From Bryobacterales bacterium (GTDB lineage: Bacteria; Acidobacteriota; Terriglobia; Bryobacterales; Bryobacteraceae), in NCBI GenBank assembly GCA_016721425.1, contig JADKID010000005.1:620001-684000 (forward strand): a stretch of DNA of 64,000 bases, given 5' to 3'. The notes beneath the pieces are model-generated. The model saw only the letters and a program-made list of their open reading frames with translations, made no database searches and was not told where the DNA came from. A program made the position numbers and the translations under genes. Below, piece by piece: positions 36,805 through 47,672 of the stretch (position 1 is its first letter; every line of letters starts with the position of its first letter).

Positions 36805-37128
36805 TGTCCAGCGATTCAAATCGTCCAGTGAACCGCGCCATACGCCCGGGATCAAGTCGCCATCCTGAATCCCACGGGAATCCAGGCAAGTCCGGCAAAC
36901 CAGAATCTCGCGGCCGCCGGGCAGAAATCGCTGGATCAGCCATTCCACGTTGTATTGGCAATCGGCGGGAGGGTTCTGGTTGGCAACGCCGCACCAGGCG
37001 CCGTCCCCGATCAGGAAGAGCTGCACCGTGGTCTCGGAGTCGCCGGCGAAGGACGTAGCCAGACGGAGCGCGTTGTACGCCCGCTCCGTCTGGTACGGAG
37101 AATCGTTAATGACGAGTAGGATGTTCAT
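36775..37128 (-). CDS. DsrE/DsrF-like family protein
   Basis: A 117-residue protein starting MNILLVINDSPYQTERAYNALRLA, the alpha/beta fold of DsrE/YchN proteins. Conserved-position Cys residues are present in WCGVANQ, ADCQYN and the EILVCRTCLDSRG block, the last resembling the sulfur-relay Cys region. Likely a soluble sulfur-transfer or redox protein. Its start codon stands only about 10 bp before the corrupted poly-G block, so its promoter region cannot be read and the N terminus relies on homology. Confidence 0.8.
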   Translation of the reverse strand: MNILLVINDSPYQTERAYNALRLATSFAGDSETTVQLFLIGDGAWCGVANQNPPADCQYNVEWLIQRFLPGGREILVCRTCLDSRGIQDGDLIPGVWRGSLDDLNRWTREAERVLVF

Positions 37129-38962
<1,834 letters not shown>

Positions 38963-40633
38963 CTAATACACGTTCGAAGTAATCGCGCCCTCGGCCGCCG
39001 AGCCCACCAGCTTGATGTACTTCGCCATCACGCCCACCTTGAACGGCGGCGGCGGCGCGGTCCACTTGCTCTTCCGCTCAGCGATGACAGTCGCATCCAC
39101 ATCCAGCGCGATATTCCGATGCTCGATGTCGATCGTGATGGGGTCGCCCTCCTCGACAAACGCGATGGGCCCGCCCATGGTCGCCTCCGGCGCCACGTGG
39201 CCCACCATGAACCCGCGCGTTGCCCCGCTAAACCGCCCGTCGGTCAGCAGCGCCACGGTGTCACCCATCCCGGCGCCCATGATGGCCCCGGTCACGCCGA
39301 GCATCTCGCGCATGCCCGGCCCGCCCTTCGGCCCTTCGTAGCGGATCACCACCACGTCGCCGTGCTGAATCTTCCCATGCGTGACGGCCGCCATGGCATC
39401 TTCTTCGCAATCGAAGACACGCGCCGGTCCCTGGTGGATCTTGCGGTCGATCCCCGTCACCTTGATCACGCAGCCCTCGGGCGCCAGCGACCCCTTGAGG
39501 ATCACCAGGCCGCCGGATTTCTTGATGGGATCCGACAATGGATGCACCACCAGTTGCCCCGGCGTCTCCACGGCCAGCGCCGCCTCTTCCGCCAGAGTCT
39601 TGCCGGTGCAGGTGAGCGCGGCGCCATCCGCGTATCCACCTTCCACCAGCCGCTTGGCGATGACACCGATGCCGCCCGCCTTGTCCACGTCGGCCGCCAC
39701 ATACTGGCCCGCCGGCTTGAGGCTGAGCAGCAGCGGTGTCCGCTCGCTCACGGTCTGGAAGTCGTCAATCTTCAGCTCGACTCCCGCCTCGCGCGCCATA
39801 GCCAGCAAGTGCAGAACGGCGTTTGTCGATCCGCCCGTCGCCGCCACGCTGGCAATGGCATTTTCAAACGCGGCCCGCGTGCAGATGGTGCGCGGCCGGC
39901 GGTCGTTTTTCACCGCGTCCAGGATCACCCGGCCGCAGTAGGCCGCCACAGCGTGTTTGCGATCGTCCACCTGCGGTACCATGGCCGTGTTCATCGGCGA
40001 GAGGCCGATCATCTCCATCACGGTGGCCATCGTGTTCGCCGTGAACTGCCCGCCACAGGCGCCGGGCCCGGGCGAGGCCACGTTCTCAATATCCAGCAGC
40101 TCCTGATCCGTGATCTTGCCCGCGGCGCACGCGCCCACCGCCTCAAACACCTCCTGAATGGTGATGTCCGCGCCCTTGTACTTGCCGGGCAGGATGGATC
40201 CGCCATACAGCACAACGCCCGGAATGTTGAGCCGCAGCAACGCCAGCGCTGAGCCGGGGATGGTCTTGTCGCAGGCCACCAGACACACCAGGCCATCGAA
40301 CATATGCCCGCGCGTCACCAGCTCGATGGAATCCGCCACCACCTCGCGCGAGATCAACGAGGTCTTCATGCCCTGCGTGCCCATCGTGATGCCGTCGGAG
40401 ATGGCGATGGTGTTGAACTCCATCGGAGTGCCGCCGGCCTCGCGGATCCCGCGCGCCACGTCCACTGCCAGATCGCGCAGCAGGAAGTTGCACGGCATGG
40501 TGCCGATCCACGTATTGGCAATGCCTATGATGGGCTTGCGCAGGTCCTCATCGGTGAAGCCGATGCCCTTCAACTGAGCGCGCGCCGGGGCGCGATCCCG
40601 GCCTTGAGTGATCGTGTGCGACTGGAGTTTCAT
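38963..40633 (-). CDS. ilvD: dihydroxy-acid dehydratase (IlvD/Edd family)
   Basis: A 556-residue Fe-S dehydratase. Cluster Cys residues are at 48 (TMPCNF), 121 (CLVACDKT) and 193 (GACGGQFTAN), the three-Cys pattern of [2Fe-2S] members, and the catalytic Ser lies in LTDGRFSGATRG. DHAD makes 2-keto acids in valine and isoleucine synthesis. The short-type enzymes of this length can also act on sugar acids, and here the gene is last in an operon with sugar-type oxidoreductase and TIM-barrel genes, so a pentonate or hexonate dehydratase role is an alternative. The TAG stop lies just beside the poly-G block. Confidence 0.9.
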   Translation of the reverse strand: MKLQSHTITQGRDRAPARAQLKGIGFTDEDLRKPIIGIANTWIGTMPCNFLLRDLAVDVARGIREAGGTPMEFNTIAISDGITMGTQGMKTSLISREVVADSIELVTRGHMFDGLVCLVACDKTIPGSALALLRLNIPGVVLYGGSILPGKYKGADITIQEVFEAVGACAAGKITDQELLDIENVASPGPGACGGQFTANTMATVMEMIGLSPMNTAMVPQVDDRKHAVAAYCGRVILDAVKNDRRPRTICTRAAFENAIASVAATGGSTNAVLHLLAMAREAGVELKIDDFQTVSERTPLLLSLKPAGQYVAADVDKAGGIGVIAKRLVEGGYADGAALTCTGKTLAEEAALAVETPGQLVVHPLSDPIKKSGGLVILKGSLAPEGCVIKVTGIDRKIHQGPARVFDCEEDAMAAVTHGKIQHGDVVVIRYEGPKGGPGMREMLGVTGAIMGAGMGDTVALLTDGRFSGATRGFMVGHVAPEATMGGPIAFVEEGDPITIDIEHRNIALDVDATVIAERKSKWTAPPPPFKVGVMAKYIKLVGSAAEGAITSNVY

Positions 40634-40649
40634 GGGAGTCCGAAGTGTA

Positions 40650-41537
40650 TCAGCCCTTGGGGCTCAGGTACGCGATGTTGACTTGTTTCCGCATGAACTC
40701 GAGGTCTTTGCGGAGTGAGGGCAGATCATCGCCGCCTGGATACTCCAGGTGCAGCGAGAGCGGCCCCGTATAGCCGGCCTTGGCGAACGCGCCGAAAAAG
40801 TCACCCCAGGGGACCATGCCTTCGCCCAACGGACACCAATGGATCTTCCACTTGCCGTCCACCTTCTCCCAGTAGAAATCCTTGATGGCGGTCATCTTCA
40901 TTTGCGGCAGCGCAATGTCGAGCGACACCCGCCACCCGAACAGGCCGCCTTCGATCACGGAGTGGCCTGGATCAAAGTAGTAACCACCCCGCTTGGGATC
41001 GGTGCCGGCGAGAATCTCGCGGTAATCCCACACGGAGCAGCCCACGTCGGCGCCGGAATGGTTGTGCAGCCCGGCGGTGAGCCCGTACTGGCCGGCCAGC
41101 GCCGTGATGGCCTGGAATTTGCGCTTGCACTCGGCGATGGTGGCCAGCACATTCGGCTCTTTCTTGTACCGCCAGTAGCCGAGCTTGAACAGCGGGATGC
41201 CGAGCTTCTGCATCGCCTGAAAGGTCGGCTTGGCAGCGGGATCGGAGACGTCCTGCAGATCGGTGGTGATCATGGGCACGCTCAGGCCGTGCTTGCGGAT
41301 GATCTCCACCGCGCGCGGCAGATCTTCGGTCACACGCTCAGGCAGCACGTGCCCTTTGGGGCGGACGGTGAGATCCACCCCATCAAACCCGATCTCTTTC
41401 GCCTTGGCGGCCATTTCCTCCCACTGGAAATGGCCCATATGCTTGGAGAAAATGCAGAGCGATGGCCGCCCACTGGGATGCACTGCCACGGCCTGCGGCA
41501 GCACTGCCGCGGTCATTACGAAATCTCGTCTTGTCAT
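40650..41537 (-). CDS. sugar phosphate isomerase/epimerase-like TIM-barrel protein
   Basis: A 295-residue xylose-isomerase-like TIM barrel (AP endonuclease family 2 fold). The N terminus MTRRDFVMTAAVLPQAVAV resembles a Tat leader. Barrel strands with likely metal ligands include IGFDGVDLTV, AGLHNHSGADVG and GGYYFDPGHSV, and a late strand LSLHLEYPG. Relatives include 3-keto-glycoside-processing lyases and hydroxypyruvate isomerases. It lies 16 bp upstream of ilvD and 6 bp downstream of the oxidoreductase gene, so one mRNA is likely. Confidence 0.82.
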   Translation of the reverse strand: MTRRDFVMTAAVLPQAVAVHPSGRPSLCIFSKHMGHFQWEEMAAKAKEIGFDGVDLTVRPKGHVLPERVTEDLPRAVEIIRKHGLSVPMITTDLQDVSDPAAKPTFQAMQKLGIPLFKLGYWRYKKEPNVLATIAECKRKFQAITALAGQYGLTAGLHNHSGADVGCSVWDYREILAGTDPKRGGYYFDPGHSVIEGGLFGWRVSLDIALPQMKMTAIKDFYWEKVDGKWKIHWCPLGEGMVPWGDFFGAFAKAGYTGPLSLHLEYPGGDDLPSLRKDLEFMRKQVNIAYLSPKG

Positions 41538-41543
41538 GGTGAG

Positions 41544-42878
41544 TTACCCCAGCTTGTAGGGCGCCCGGTACTGATAGCTCAGATACTTGTTGGCCGCCGC
41601 GTTGTTAGTGAACTTCTCGGTCTTCGTGTCCCACTCCAGGTAGCTCTTGGTGCGCAGAGCAATGTGCCCGATGATGGTGGCCGACGTGGAGAGATGGCCC
41701 TCGAGGATGTCGCAATTGCACTTCTTGCGCGACTTCACGCAATCCAGGAAATTGCGCGTGTGCGGATATGTTTCAGCGAAGCCGGTGCCGTTGGTCATCG
41801 CCTCCATCGCCGGCTTGCGCGAGGGGCCCCACGCCTTTTCAATACCGCGGTCCAAAGGCGTGCGGTAGCCGAAGAGCGTCTCGGTGGTCTTTTCCGGCAC
41901 CACCTCCCACTTGCCGCTCTGCAGGTACATGGTGCCCTTGGTGCCGCGGATCTCCAGCTCGGCGTTCTTCACATTGCCGGGTGCGGCGTTGGCGTTGTAT
42001 TGCGAAAACACCACCATCGTCTCGCCGTAATCCCACAGCACCTCACAGGTATCCGGAATCTCGCGGTTGTCTTTCACCACATACCGGCCGCCCATGGCCG
42101 TCACCGCGCGCGGCGCTTCTTTGCCCAGAGCCATGCGGATGAAATCCATGTAGTGGACGCCGAAGTTCGTGATCTGGCCGCCGGAGTAGTCGTAGAACCA
42201 GCGGAAGTTGTAGAACGTGCGATTGCGGTTGTACGGCATCTTGGGCGCCGGCCCAAGCCACGCATCCCACTCTGCATCGCTGGGCGGCGCGCCGTTGGCA
42301 ACGTTGCCGATCCCGTTCGGCCACTCGTTCTGCACGTGATAACCCTTGGCAACCGTCACGTGACCGATCCCGCCGCTGCGCACAAACTCGGCCGCATCCC
42401 GCAGAGACTGCACGCTGCGGCGGTGGATGCCCACCTGGGTCACACGCTTGGTTTCGGCCGCCACCTGCACCATCCGCCGGCCCTCCCAGATGGTGAGGGA
42501 GAGCGGCTTCTCCACATACACGTCTTTGCCCGCGCGGCAGGCGTCTACAAACATCAGCGCGTGCCAGTGATCCGGCGTCGCAATCGCGACAGCGTCCACT
42601 TCTTTGTCATCGAGCAGCTTCTTGTAGTCGCGATACTTCTTGGGCGTGGCGCGCGATTTTTTGATGGCGAAGTCCATGTAGTCTTCGCGCAGATCGCACA
42701 CGGCCGCGGTCACCTGATCGCCGTGTTCGAGAAACGCATCATGCACCTGGTCGCCGCGATTGCCCAGGCCGATGTAGCCCACGCGGACGCGATCGTTCGC
42801 GCCCAGAATGTTCGAGTAGCTGAGGGCCGTAGCGGCAATGGCCGCCTTGGAAAAATACCGTCTGGTTGATTCACTCAT
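41544..42878 (-). CDS. Gfo/Idh/MocA family oxidoreductase with Tat-like leader
   Basis: A 444-residue NAD(P)-dependent oxidoreductase. The leader has STRRYFSKAAIAATA, then the SYSNILGAND signature and the Rossmann motif GYIGLGNRGDQ (about 35-45). The catalytic EKP follows in DVYVEKPLSLTIWEG (about 125). The C-terminal domain has WRWFYDYSGGQITNFGVHYMDF-like features typical of the family. Probably oxidises a glycoside or sugar in the periplasm with a bound cofactor. It sits between the tricorn protease gene (12 bp) and the TIM-barrel gene (6 bp). Confidence 0.87.
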   Translation of the reverse strand: MSESTRRYFSKAAIAATALSYSNILGANDRVRVGYIGLGNRGDQVHDAFLEHGDQVTAAVCDLREDYMDFAIKKSRATPKKYRDYKKLLDDKEVDAVAIATPDHWHALMFVDACRAGKDVYVEKPLSLTIWEGRRMVQVAAETKRVTQVGIHRRSVQSLRDAAEFVRSGGIGHVTVAKGYHVQNEWPNGIGNVANGAPPSDAEWDAWLGPAPKMPYNRNRTFYNFRWFYDYSGGQITNFGVHYMDFIRMALGKEAPRAVTAMGGRYVVKDNREIPDTCEVLWDYGETMVVFSQYNANAAPGNVKNAELEIRGTKGTMYLQSGKWEVVPEKTTETLFGYRTPLDRGIEKAWGPSRKPAMEAMTNGTGFAETYPHTRNFLDCVKSRKKCNCDILEGHLSTSATIIGHIALRTKSYLEWDTKTEKFTNNAAANKYLSYQYRAPYKLG

Positions 42879-42890
42879 AGGAGTCCTTCG

Positions 42891-45800
42891 TTATTTCACT
42901 GCAATCTGATTGAGCAGCTCACGCACCGCTGCATCGAGCTGCGAGTCTTTGTCCGTATACGTTTCGCCCACCGGACGCTGCACCGCGATATCCACCGGGC
43001 GCGGATTGCGCTCCATCACCGTGCCGTCGCTGGCGAATACCTTCGTGGCTGGCGTGCGCAGCATGCTGCCGTCCAGCAGCTGCGCGCCGCCGGTGTAGAT
43101 GATCCATCCCGCCGTCGGTTCGCCCACCACCTTGCCGAGCTTCAACGTGCGGTAGCCCTCGGTGAAGTCCTCCGCGTCGGAGAGCGAAAACTGATTGATC
43201 ACCAGAATGGTGGGTAGCTCCAGCGCGCGCTGGCCGAGGATCGAGCGCGCAGGGCCCTGCGGCCCGCCGCGCTGCTCCATGCGGAGATAGGGCCGCCGCG
43301 AAAAGACATCCAGCGCGTACGCGTTGACGAAGCCGCCGTTGTTGTTGCGAATGTCGATCACCACACCCTGCTTTGTCTGGTTGCTGGTATCGAGATCGAG
43401 ATACAGTTGCCGCAGCGACGCATCGCCCATGTCGCGCATGTGCACGTAGCCAAGCTTGCCGCCGCTGGCCTTCTCCACATACGCGCGACGGCCTTCTACC
43501 CACGCGCGGTAGCGCAGGTTGCCCTCGGCCGCGTTGTTGATGGGACGCAGCGCCACGGCACGGCCATCCACTGTGAGCTCCACCCGCTTGTTCACCTTGC
43601 CGCGCAGCAGGTCGTCGAGATTGACCGGTGGTACCAACGCTGCGCCGTCCACGGCGGTGAGCACCTCGCCCACCTTGATCTTCGCCACGTCTGCCGGCGA
43701 GAGCGGCACAACGGAAGTGACCTTGAGTTTGCCGCTGGCCTCGTATTCGGCACGGTCAAACCGCAGCCCGAGCTTGCCCACTGGCGCACTGGCAGGACCG
43801 CCTGCCGGAGCCGAGATGCCGGAGTGCGAAGCGTTCAGCTCCCCCAGCATTAACGAGATCACGCGGCGCAGTTCGTCGGGGGTTTTTGCGCCCGCGGCCT
43901 GCGGCTCAAACTTCTCCCTCACGGCATTCCAATCGGCGCCGTGGAACTTCTCGTCGTAGAACGTGTCCCGCATGATCCCCCACGCCTGGCGGAACACGGC
44001 CACCTTCTCCACATCGAAAGGCACGTCCATATCCGTGCTCAGCGCGACGGTCCGGGTTGATCGATTATCGATAATAATGGCGGACACCTTGCCACCCTCG
44101 ACAAACCACACCTCCTTGGAGTCCGGCGACCACTGAGGATTGCCCTTAGCGCCGGCGGTGGAGGTGAGCTGCCTGGCCACGGGCGGCGTGGTGGCCAGCT
44201 CGTCCAGCGGCCACAGATAGAGATTCTGCTGATCCGCCACGTTGGCGCTGAGCAGCAGCCACTTGCCATCCGGGCTGATGCCCGCGGCGGCCGCGCTGAG
44301 CCCCGTGGGAATCATCGAGATCCGCTGGCGCACGCCATCAAACGTGATGTCGACGGGCGTTTTCTTCGCGTCGGGCTTGGCGGCATCGGGCTTGGCCGGC
44401 TCCGGCTTGGGCGCGTCTTTGAACAGATCGCGGAACACATCCTCGCGGAACTTGGGCGCCTTGGGAGTCAGCTCCACGCGCGCCACCTGCAAATCCTCGG
44501 TGCGCTGCGACGTGGTGACCAACAGGAATTTGCCATCGGGGCTCCACAGCGGATCACTGGTGAAGGAGTTGCCGAGGAAGGTCAGCGGCTTGTTCTCACC
44601 GCCCGCCGCCGGGACGACATGCACGTTGCGCAGCGCCTTCTCCCCGGCAGGCGTGTAGGCGATCCACTGGCCATCGGGCGACCAAGACACGCGGCCGCCG
44701 AGCGACCCCGTGGCCAGCACTTTCTCCTGGCTGTTGTCCAGGGTCAGCACGCGCAGCTCCTTGCGATCACGGATGAATGCCACGCTCTTCCCGTCTGGCG
44801 AAAACCGCGGCGAGGCGTCGTTCAGTGCGGCGCTGGTGAGCTGCTTCTCGGTCTGCGTGGTGAAGTCGTACAGGAAGAGATTGCCGTGGCCGCTGCGCTC
44901 GGAGGCATAGACGATGCGCTTGCTATCGGGCGCCCACACGACGGAATCTTCGGCTGCCGCCGTGCGCGTCACGCGCGCCGGTTCCCCGCCCTCTTTGGCC
45001 GGCGCGGCCCACACCTCGCCGCGCGCCGTCACCGCGATCTTCTTCCCATCCGGCGAGAGCGCCAGCCCGCCGAAGGAGTTGACGGTGGCCCGCGTGAGAC
45101 CGGCGCCCGCCGGCGCGCCGCGTAGGGTGAGTGGGACCTCGGCCCCATTGCCGGACTTTGTATCGAGCTGCCACACGCGGAAATCGCGCTCAAACACCAG
45201 GGTTTTGCCGTCGTAGCCGATGGACGCCCACAGCACGCGTCCATCCTTGAACTTTGTGATCTGGCGCGGCGTCTGTTTGTTGGCGCACACCCATACGTTT
45301 TCCGCGCCACCGCGATCCGACACGAAGTAGAGGCTCTTCCCATCCGGCGTCCACATCGGCCAGCCATTGCGCGCGCCCATCGGCACAAGCTTTGTATAGG
45401 CGCCGTTGGCCCACTGCCAGATCTCGCTTTCGTCAATGTGCGAATGTCCGTGCCGCCACCACTGGCTGGCGCCCATGCCGCGCGCCACGAACGCCATCGA
45501 GTGCCCGTCCGGCGCGGGCGCCGCCTGGAACTCGCTCATCATCGCGTCCGCGCTCACTTCCATCGGCGTGCCGCCCTCGGCGCTCACGCGGTAGATGTCC
45601 GTCAGTTGGACTTGTTTATTGGCCGTGAAGTAGATCCACTTGCCGTCGCGCGACCAGTTGTCCAGCGCCTCGGCGCCGTCGTCAAAGGTCATCCGCTTGA
45701 GCTCGCCCGTCGCCAGCGTCAGCACATAGATATCGCCATCGCCCGTGCGGGTCGAGACAAACGCCAGCTTCGCGCCATCGGGCGACCACAGAGGACGCGA

Positions 45801-46016
45801 TTCGGTGGCTGGATGCGACACCAGCAACTGCGCCTCGCCGCCCTTGAGCGGCGCGGTCCAGATGTCGCCGCCCGAGACAAACACGATCTCCGGCCGGGTG
45901 GGGCAGAGCGATGGTTCTGCGAGCGAGGGAGACGGAGGCGCGGCCTGTAGGAGCGTGGCTGCGGCAAGAAAAGTGGCGGCGTAGGTTGGGATAGTCACAA
46001 GGGTGAAACCTCTCAC
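42891..46016 (-). CDS. tricorn-type protease (beta-propeller, PDZ, S41 peptidase)
   Basis: A protein of 1041 residues from GTG 46016, or 1035 from the GTG at 45998, which has a GAGAGG ribosome site and gives a cleaner signal peptide. Residues about 40-580 contain repeated PD40/TolB-like blades (SPDGAKLAFVST, TPDGKSLYFVSD, SPDGQWIAYTPAG). After about residue 660 follow the tricorn core, with GELNASHSG (catalytic His), a PDZ domain near 750-830 and the S41 domain with NQFSLSDAEDF (nucleophile Ser region) and GEPTAGWI. It degrades peptides, here probably outside the cytoplasm. It is the first gene of a four-gene operon. Confidence 0.9.
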   Translation of the reverse strand: MRGFTLVTIPTYAATFLAAATLLQAAPPSPSLAEPSLCPTRPEIVFVSGGDIWTAPLKGGEAQLLVSHPATESRPLWSPDGAKLAFVSTRTGDGDIYVLTLATGELKRMTFDDGAEALDNWSRDGKWIYFTANKQVQLTDIYRVSAEGGTPMEVSADAMMSEFQAAPAPDGHSMAFVARGMGASQWWRHGHSHIDESEIWQWANGAYTKLVPMGARNGWPMWTPDGKSLYFVSDRGGAENVWVCANKQTPRQITKFKDGRVLWASIGYDGKTLVFERDFRVWQLDTKSGNGAEVPLTLRGAPAGAGLTRATVNSFGGLALSPDGKKIAVTARGEVWAAPAKEGGEPARVTRTAAAEDSVVWAPDSKRIVYASERSGHGNLFLYDFTTQTEKQLTSAALNDASPRFSPDGKSVAFIRDRKELRVLTLDNSQEKVLATGSLGGRVSWSPDGQWIAYTPAGEKALRNVHVVPAAGGENKPLTFLGNSFTSDPLWSPDGKFLLVTTSQRTEDLQVARVELTPKAPKFREDVFRDLFKDAPKPEPAKPDAAKPDAKKTPVDITFDGVRQRISMIPTGLSAAAAGISPDGKWLLLSANVADQQNLYLWPLDELATTPPVARQLTSTAGAKGNPQWSPDSKEVWFVEGGKVSAIIIDNRSTRTVALSTDMDVPFDVEKVAVFRQAWGIMRDTFYDEKFHGADWNAVREKFEPQAAGAKTPDELRRVISLMLGELNASHSGISAPAGGPASAPVGKLGLRFDRAEYEASGKLKVTSVVPLSPADVAKIKVGEVLTAVDGAALVPPVNLDDLLRGKVNKRVELTVDGRAVALRPINNAAEGNLRYRAWVEGRRAYVEKASGGKLGYVHMRDMGDASLRQLYLDLDTSNQTKQGVVIDIRNNNGGFVNAYALDVFSRRPYLRMEQRGGPQGPARSILGQRALELPTILVINQFSLSDAEDFTEGYRTLKLGKVVGEPTAGWIIYTGGAQLLDGSMLRTPATKVFASDGTVMERNPRPVDIAVQRPVGETYTDKDSQLDAAVRELLNQIAVK

Positions 46017-46034
46017 ACTATATCCTGAGTGTGA
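46013..46034. promoter_or_regulatory. short palindrome with back-to-back -10 elements between divergent genes
   Basis: TCACACT (46013-46019) and AGTGTGA (46028-46034) are perfect 7-bp inverted arms around ATATCCTG. The centre can serve as -10 for both directions: TATATC on the plus strand (46019-46024), 7 bp before the GTG at 46031, and TATAGT on the minus strand (46017-46022). The divergent start codons are only 14 bp apart, so the control region must be this short or lie within the genes. Confidence 0.45.
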
Positions 46035-46879
46035 TGACTCTCACGATATGTCTCCTGTTACTGGGCGCGGTCACCATGGCCGACGCCGCCCCGCGCATTC
46101 AAGTCCATGGCCATCGCGGCGCCCGCGCCGTGCGCCCGGAGAATACGCTGCCGGCCTTTGAATACGCCATCTCGATGGGCGCGGACTTCCTGGAGTTGGA
46201 CCTGGCCGTAACCAAGGACGGAGTGCTGGTGGTTTCGCACGACCCCACGATGAACCGCAAGATCTGCCAGGGGCCCGAGGGCGAGGCCGCGATTCACAAA
46301 TTGACACTGGCGCAGGTCCGCGAATGGGACTGCGGCGCGCTAAAGAACCCGGAGTTCAAGAACCAGCAACCCGTTCCAGGCGCCAAGGTGCCCACGTTGG
46401 ACGAGGTGCTCGACCTGGCGCCGAAGGGCGCGTTTGGGTTCAATATTGAGATCAAAAGTGACCCAAAACACCCCGAACTGCAGCCGGAACCGCGCATTTT
46501 TGCGCAGTTAGTGGCCGATGCGGTGCGCAAGCACAAACTAGAGAAACGGGTGATGATCCAGAGCTTTGACTTCCGCACTCTGCGCCCGATGAAAGAGATT
46601 GCGCCCGAGCTTCAGCTATCGGCGCTTTACGGCGGCATGCCGAAGGACCTGGTGGAGATCTCGAAGGAGGCCGGCGGCACGGCCATGGTCTCGCCACACT
46701 ATCTGCTGGTGACGAAGGGCAAAGTGGAAAAAGCGCATGCTGCCGGGATCCAGGTTGTACCGTGGACAGTGAACTCCGCCGGCGGCTGGGACCGCATGAT
46801 CGGCGACGGCGTGGACGCGATCATCACCGACGATCCGGCCGCGCTGATTGAGCACCTCAAGGCAAAAGGGCTACGCTAG
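46031..46879 (+). CDS. exported glycerophosphodiester phosphodiesterase
   Basis: A protein of 282 residues from GTG 46031 or 281 from ATG 46034. A signal peptide (to about AADAAP) is followed by the GDPD core: HGHRGARAVRPENTLPAFEYAI, with the catalytic His-Arg, then FLELDLAVTKDGVLVVSHDP, with the metal-binding Glu/Asp and second His. Late blocks are FNIEIKSD and VVPWTVN. It hydrolyses glycerophosphodiesters to glycerol-3-phosphate and an alcohol, probably in the periplasm. The esterase gene overlaps its 3' end. Confidence 0.92.
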   Translation: MMTLTICLLLLGAVTMADAAPRIQVHGHRGARAVRPENTLPAFEYAISMGADFLELDLAVTKDGVLVVSHDPTMNRKICQGPEGEAAIHKLTLAQVREWDCGALKNPEFKNQQPVPGAKVPTLDEVLDLAPKGAFGFNIEIKSDPKHPELQPEPRIFAQLVADAVRKHKLEKRVMIQSFDFRTLRPMKEIAPELQLSALYGGMPKDLVEISKEAGGTAMVSPHYLLVTKGKVEKAHAAGIQVVPWTVNSAGGWDRMIGDGVDAIITDDPAALIEHLKAKGLR

Positions 46880-47669
46880 ACGGGTATTGCCGAGTCAACT
46901 GATCGTTCACGAGGATTTCCAGTCCGAGGCCCTGGGCTGCCAGCGAACTGTCGTCGTTTATCTGCCGGCCGGGTATGGCCGCGACACACGGCGGCAGTAT
47001 CCGGTGCTGTATTTGCACGATGGGCAGAACGTGTTCGATGGCCGCACGTCCTACGTGCCCGGCCAGTACTGGCGGATGGCCGAGGCGGCGGACGAGTTGC
47101 TGCATCACCGGCGCATTGAGCCGTTGATCATGGTAGCGGTGTACCACGGCGCGGAGAAGCGCATCAATGAATACACGCCAACGAAGACCCGCAAGCTGGG
47201 CGGCGGCAGCGCGGACCTGCACGTATGGATGATGACGGAGGAGCTGCGGCCGTGGATCGGCCAGCGCTACCGGGTGCTACCGCACGCGCGCCACACGGGA
47301 CTGGCGGGCTCGTCGCTGGGCGGGCTGGCGACGATGTACCTGGGCCTGACACAGCCGACGGTTTACGGCAAGCTCGCGGTGATGTCGCCCTCGGTGTGGT
47401 GGGATCATCGTGTCATCCTCAAGATGCTGCAAGCCGCGCAGCACCCGCAGCGGCAGAAGCTGTGGCTCGACGTGGGCTCGGACGAGGGCAGCGCGCCCTT
47501 CAGCAGCACACGCGATGTGCGGCTGTTGAAGGCGATGCTCGTCAGCAAGGGTTGGCGCGAGGGCCGGAACCTGCACTACGAGGAAGTGGAGGGCGCGGAC
47601 CACAGCGAGCGCTCGTGGGCCGAGCGCGCGCCGCGGATGCTCGAGTGGCTGTTCCCGCGCCCGCGGTAG
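46848..47669 (+). CDS. alpha/beta-hydrolase, esterase D/enterochelin-esterase-like
   Basis: A protein of 273 residues from ATG 46848, which overlaps the phosphodiesterase gene by 32 bp, or 260 from TTG 46887, just past its stop. The fold signature includes YPVLYLHDGQNVFDG (oxyanion region), the nucleophile elbow GLAGSSLGGLATMYLGL, an Asp in LWLDVGSDEG and a C-terminal His in EVEGADHSERSW, forming the triad. The family hydrolyses esters of carbohydrates or siderophores. No signal peptide is seen, so probably cytoplasmic. Substrate unknown. Confidence 0.85.
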   Translation: MSTSRQKGYARRVLPSQLIVHEDFQSEALGCQRTVVVYLPAGYGRDTRRQYPVLYLHDGQNVFDGRTSYVPGQYWRMAEAADELLHHRRIEPLIMVAVYHGAEKRINEYTPTKTRKLGGGSADLHVWMMTEELRPWIGQRYRVLPHARHTGLAGSSLGGLATMYLGLTQPTVYGKLAVMSPSVWWDHRVILKMLQAAQHPQRQKLWLDVGSDEGSAPFSSTRDVRLLKAMLVSKGWREGRNLHYEEVEGADHSERSWAERAPRMLEWLFPRPR

Positions 47670-47672
47670 CGG

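Noticed and set aside
46848..46886. ATG at 46848 as the certain start of the esterase gene.
   Set aside because: It lies 32 bp inside the phosphodiesterase gene; the TTG at 46887 is equally possible, so the start is kept as uncertain.
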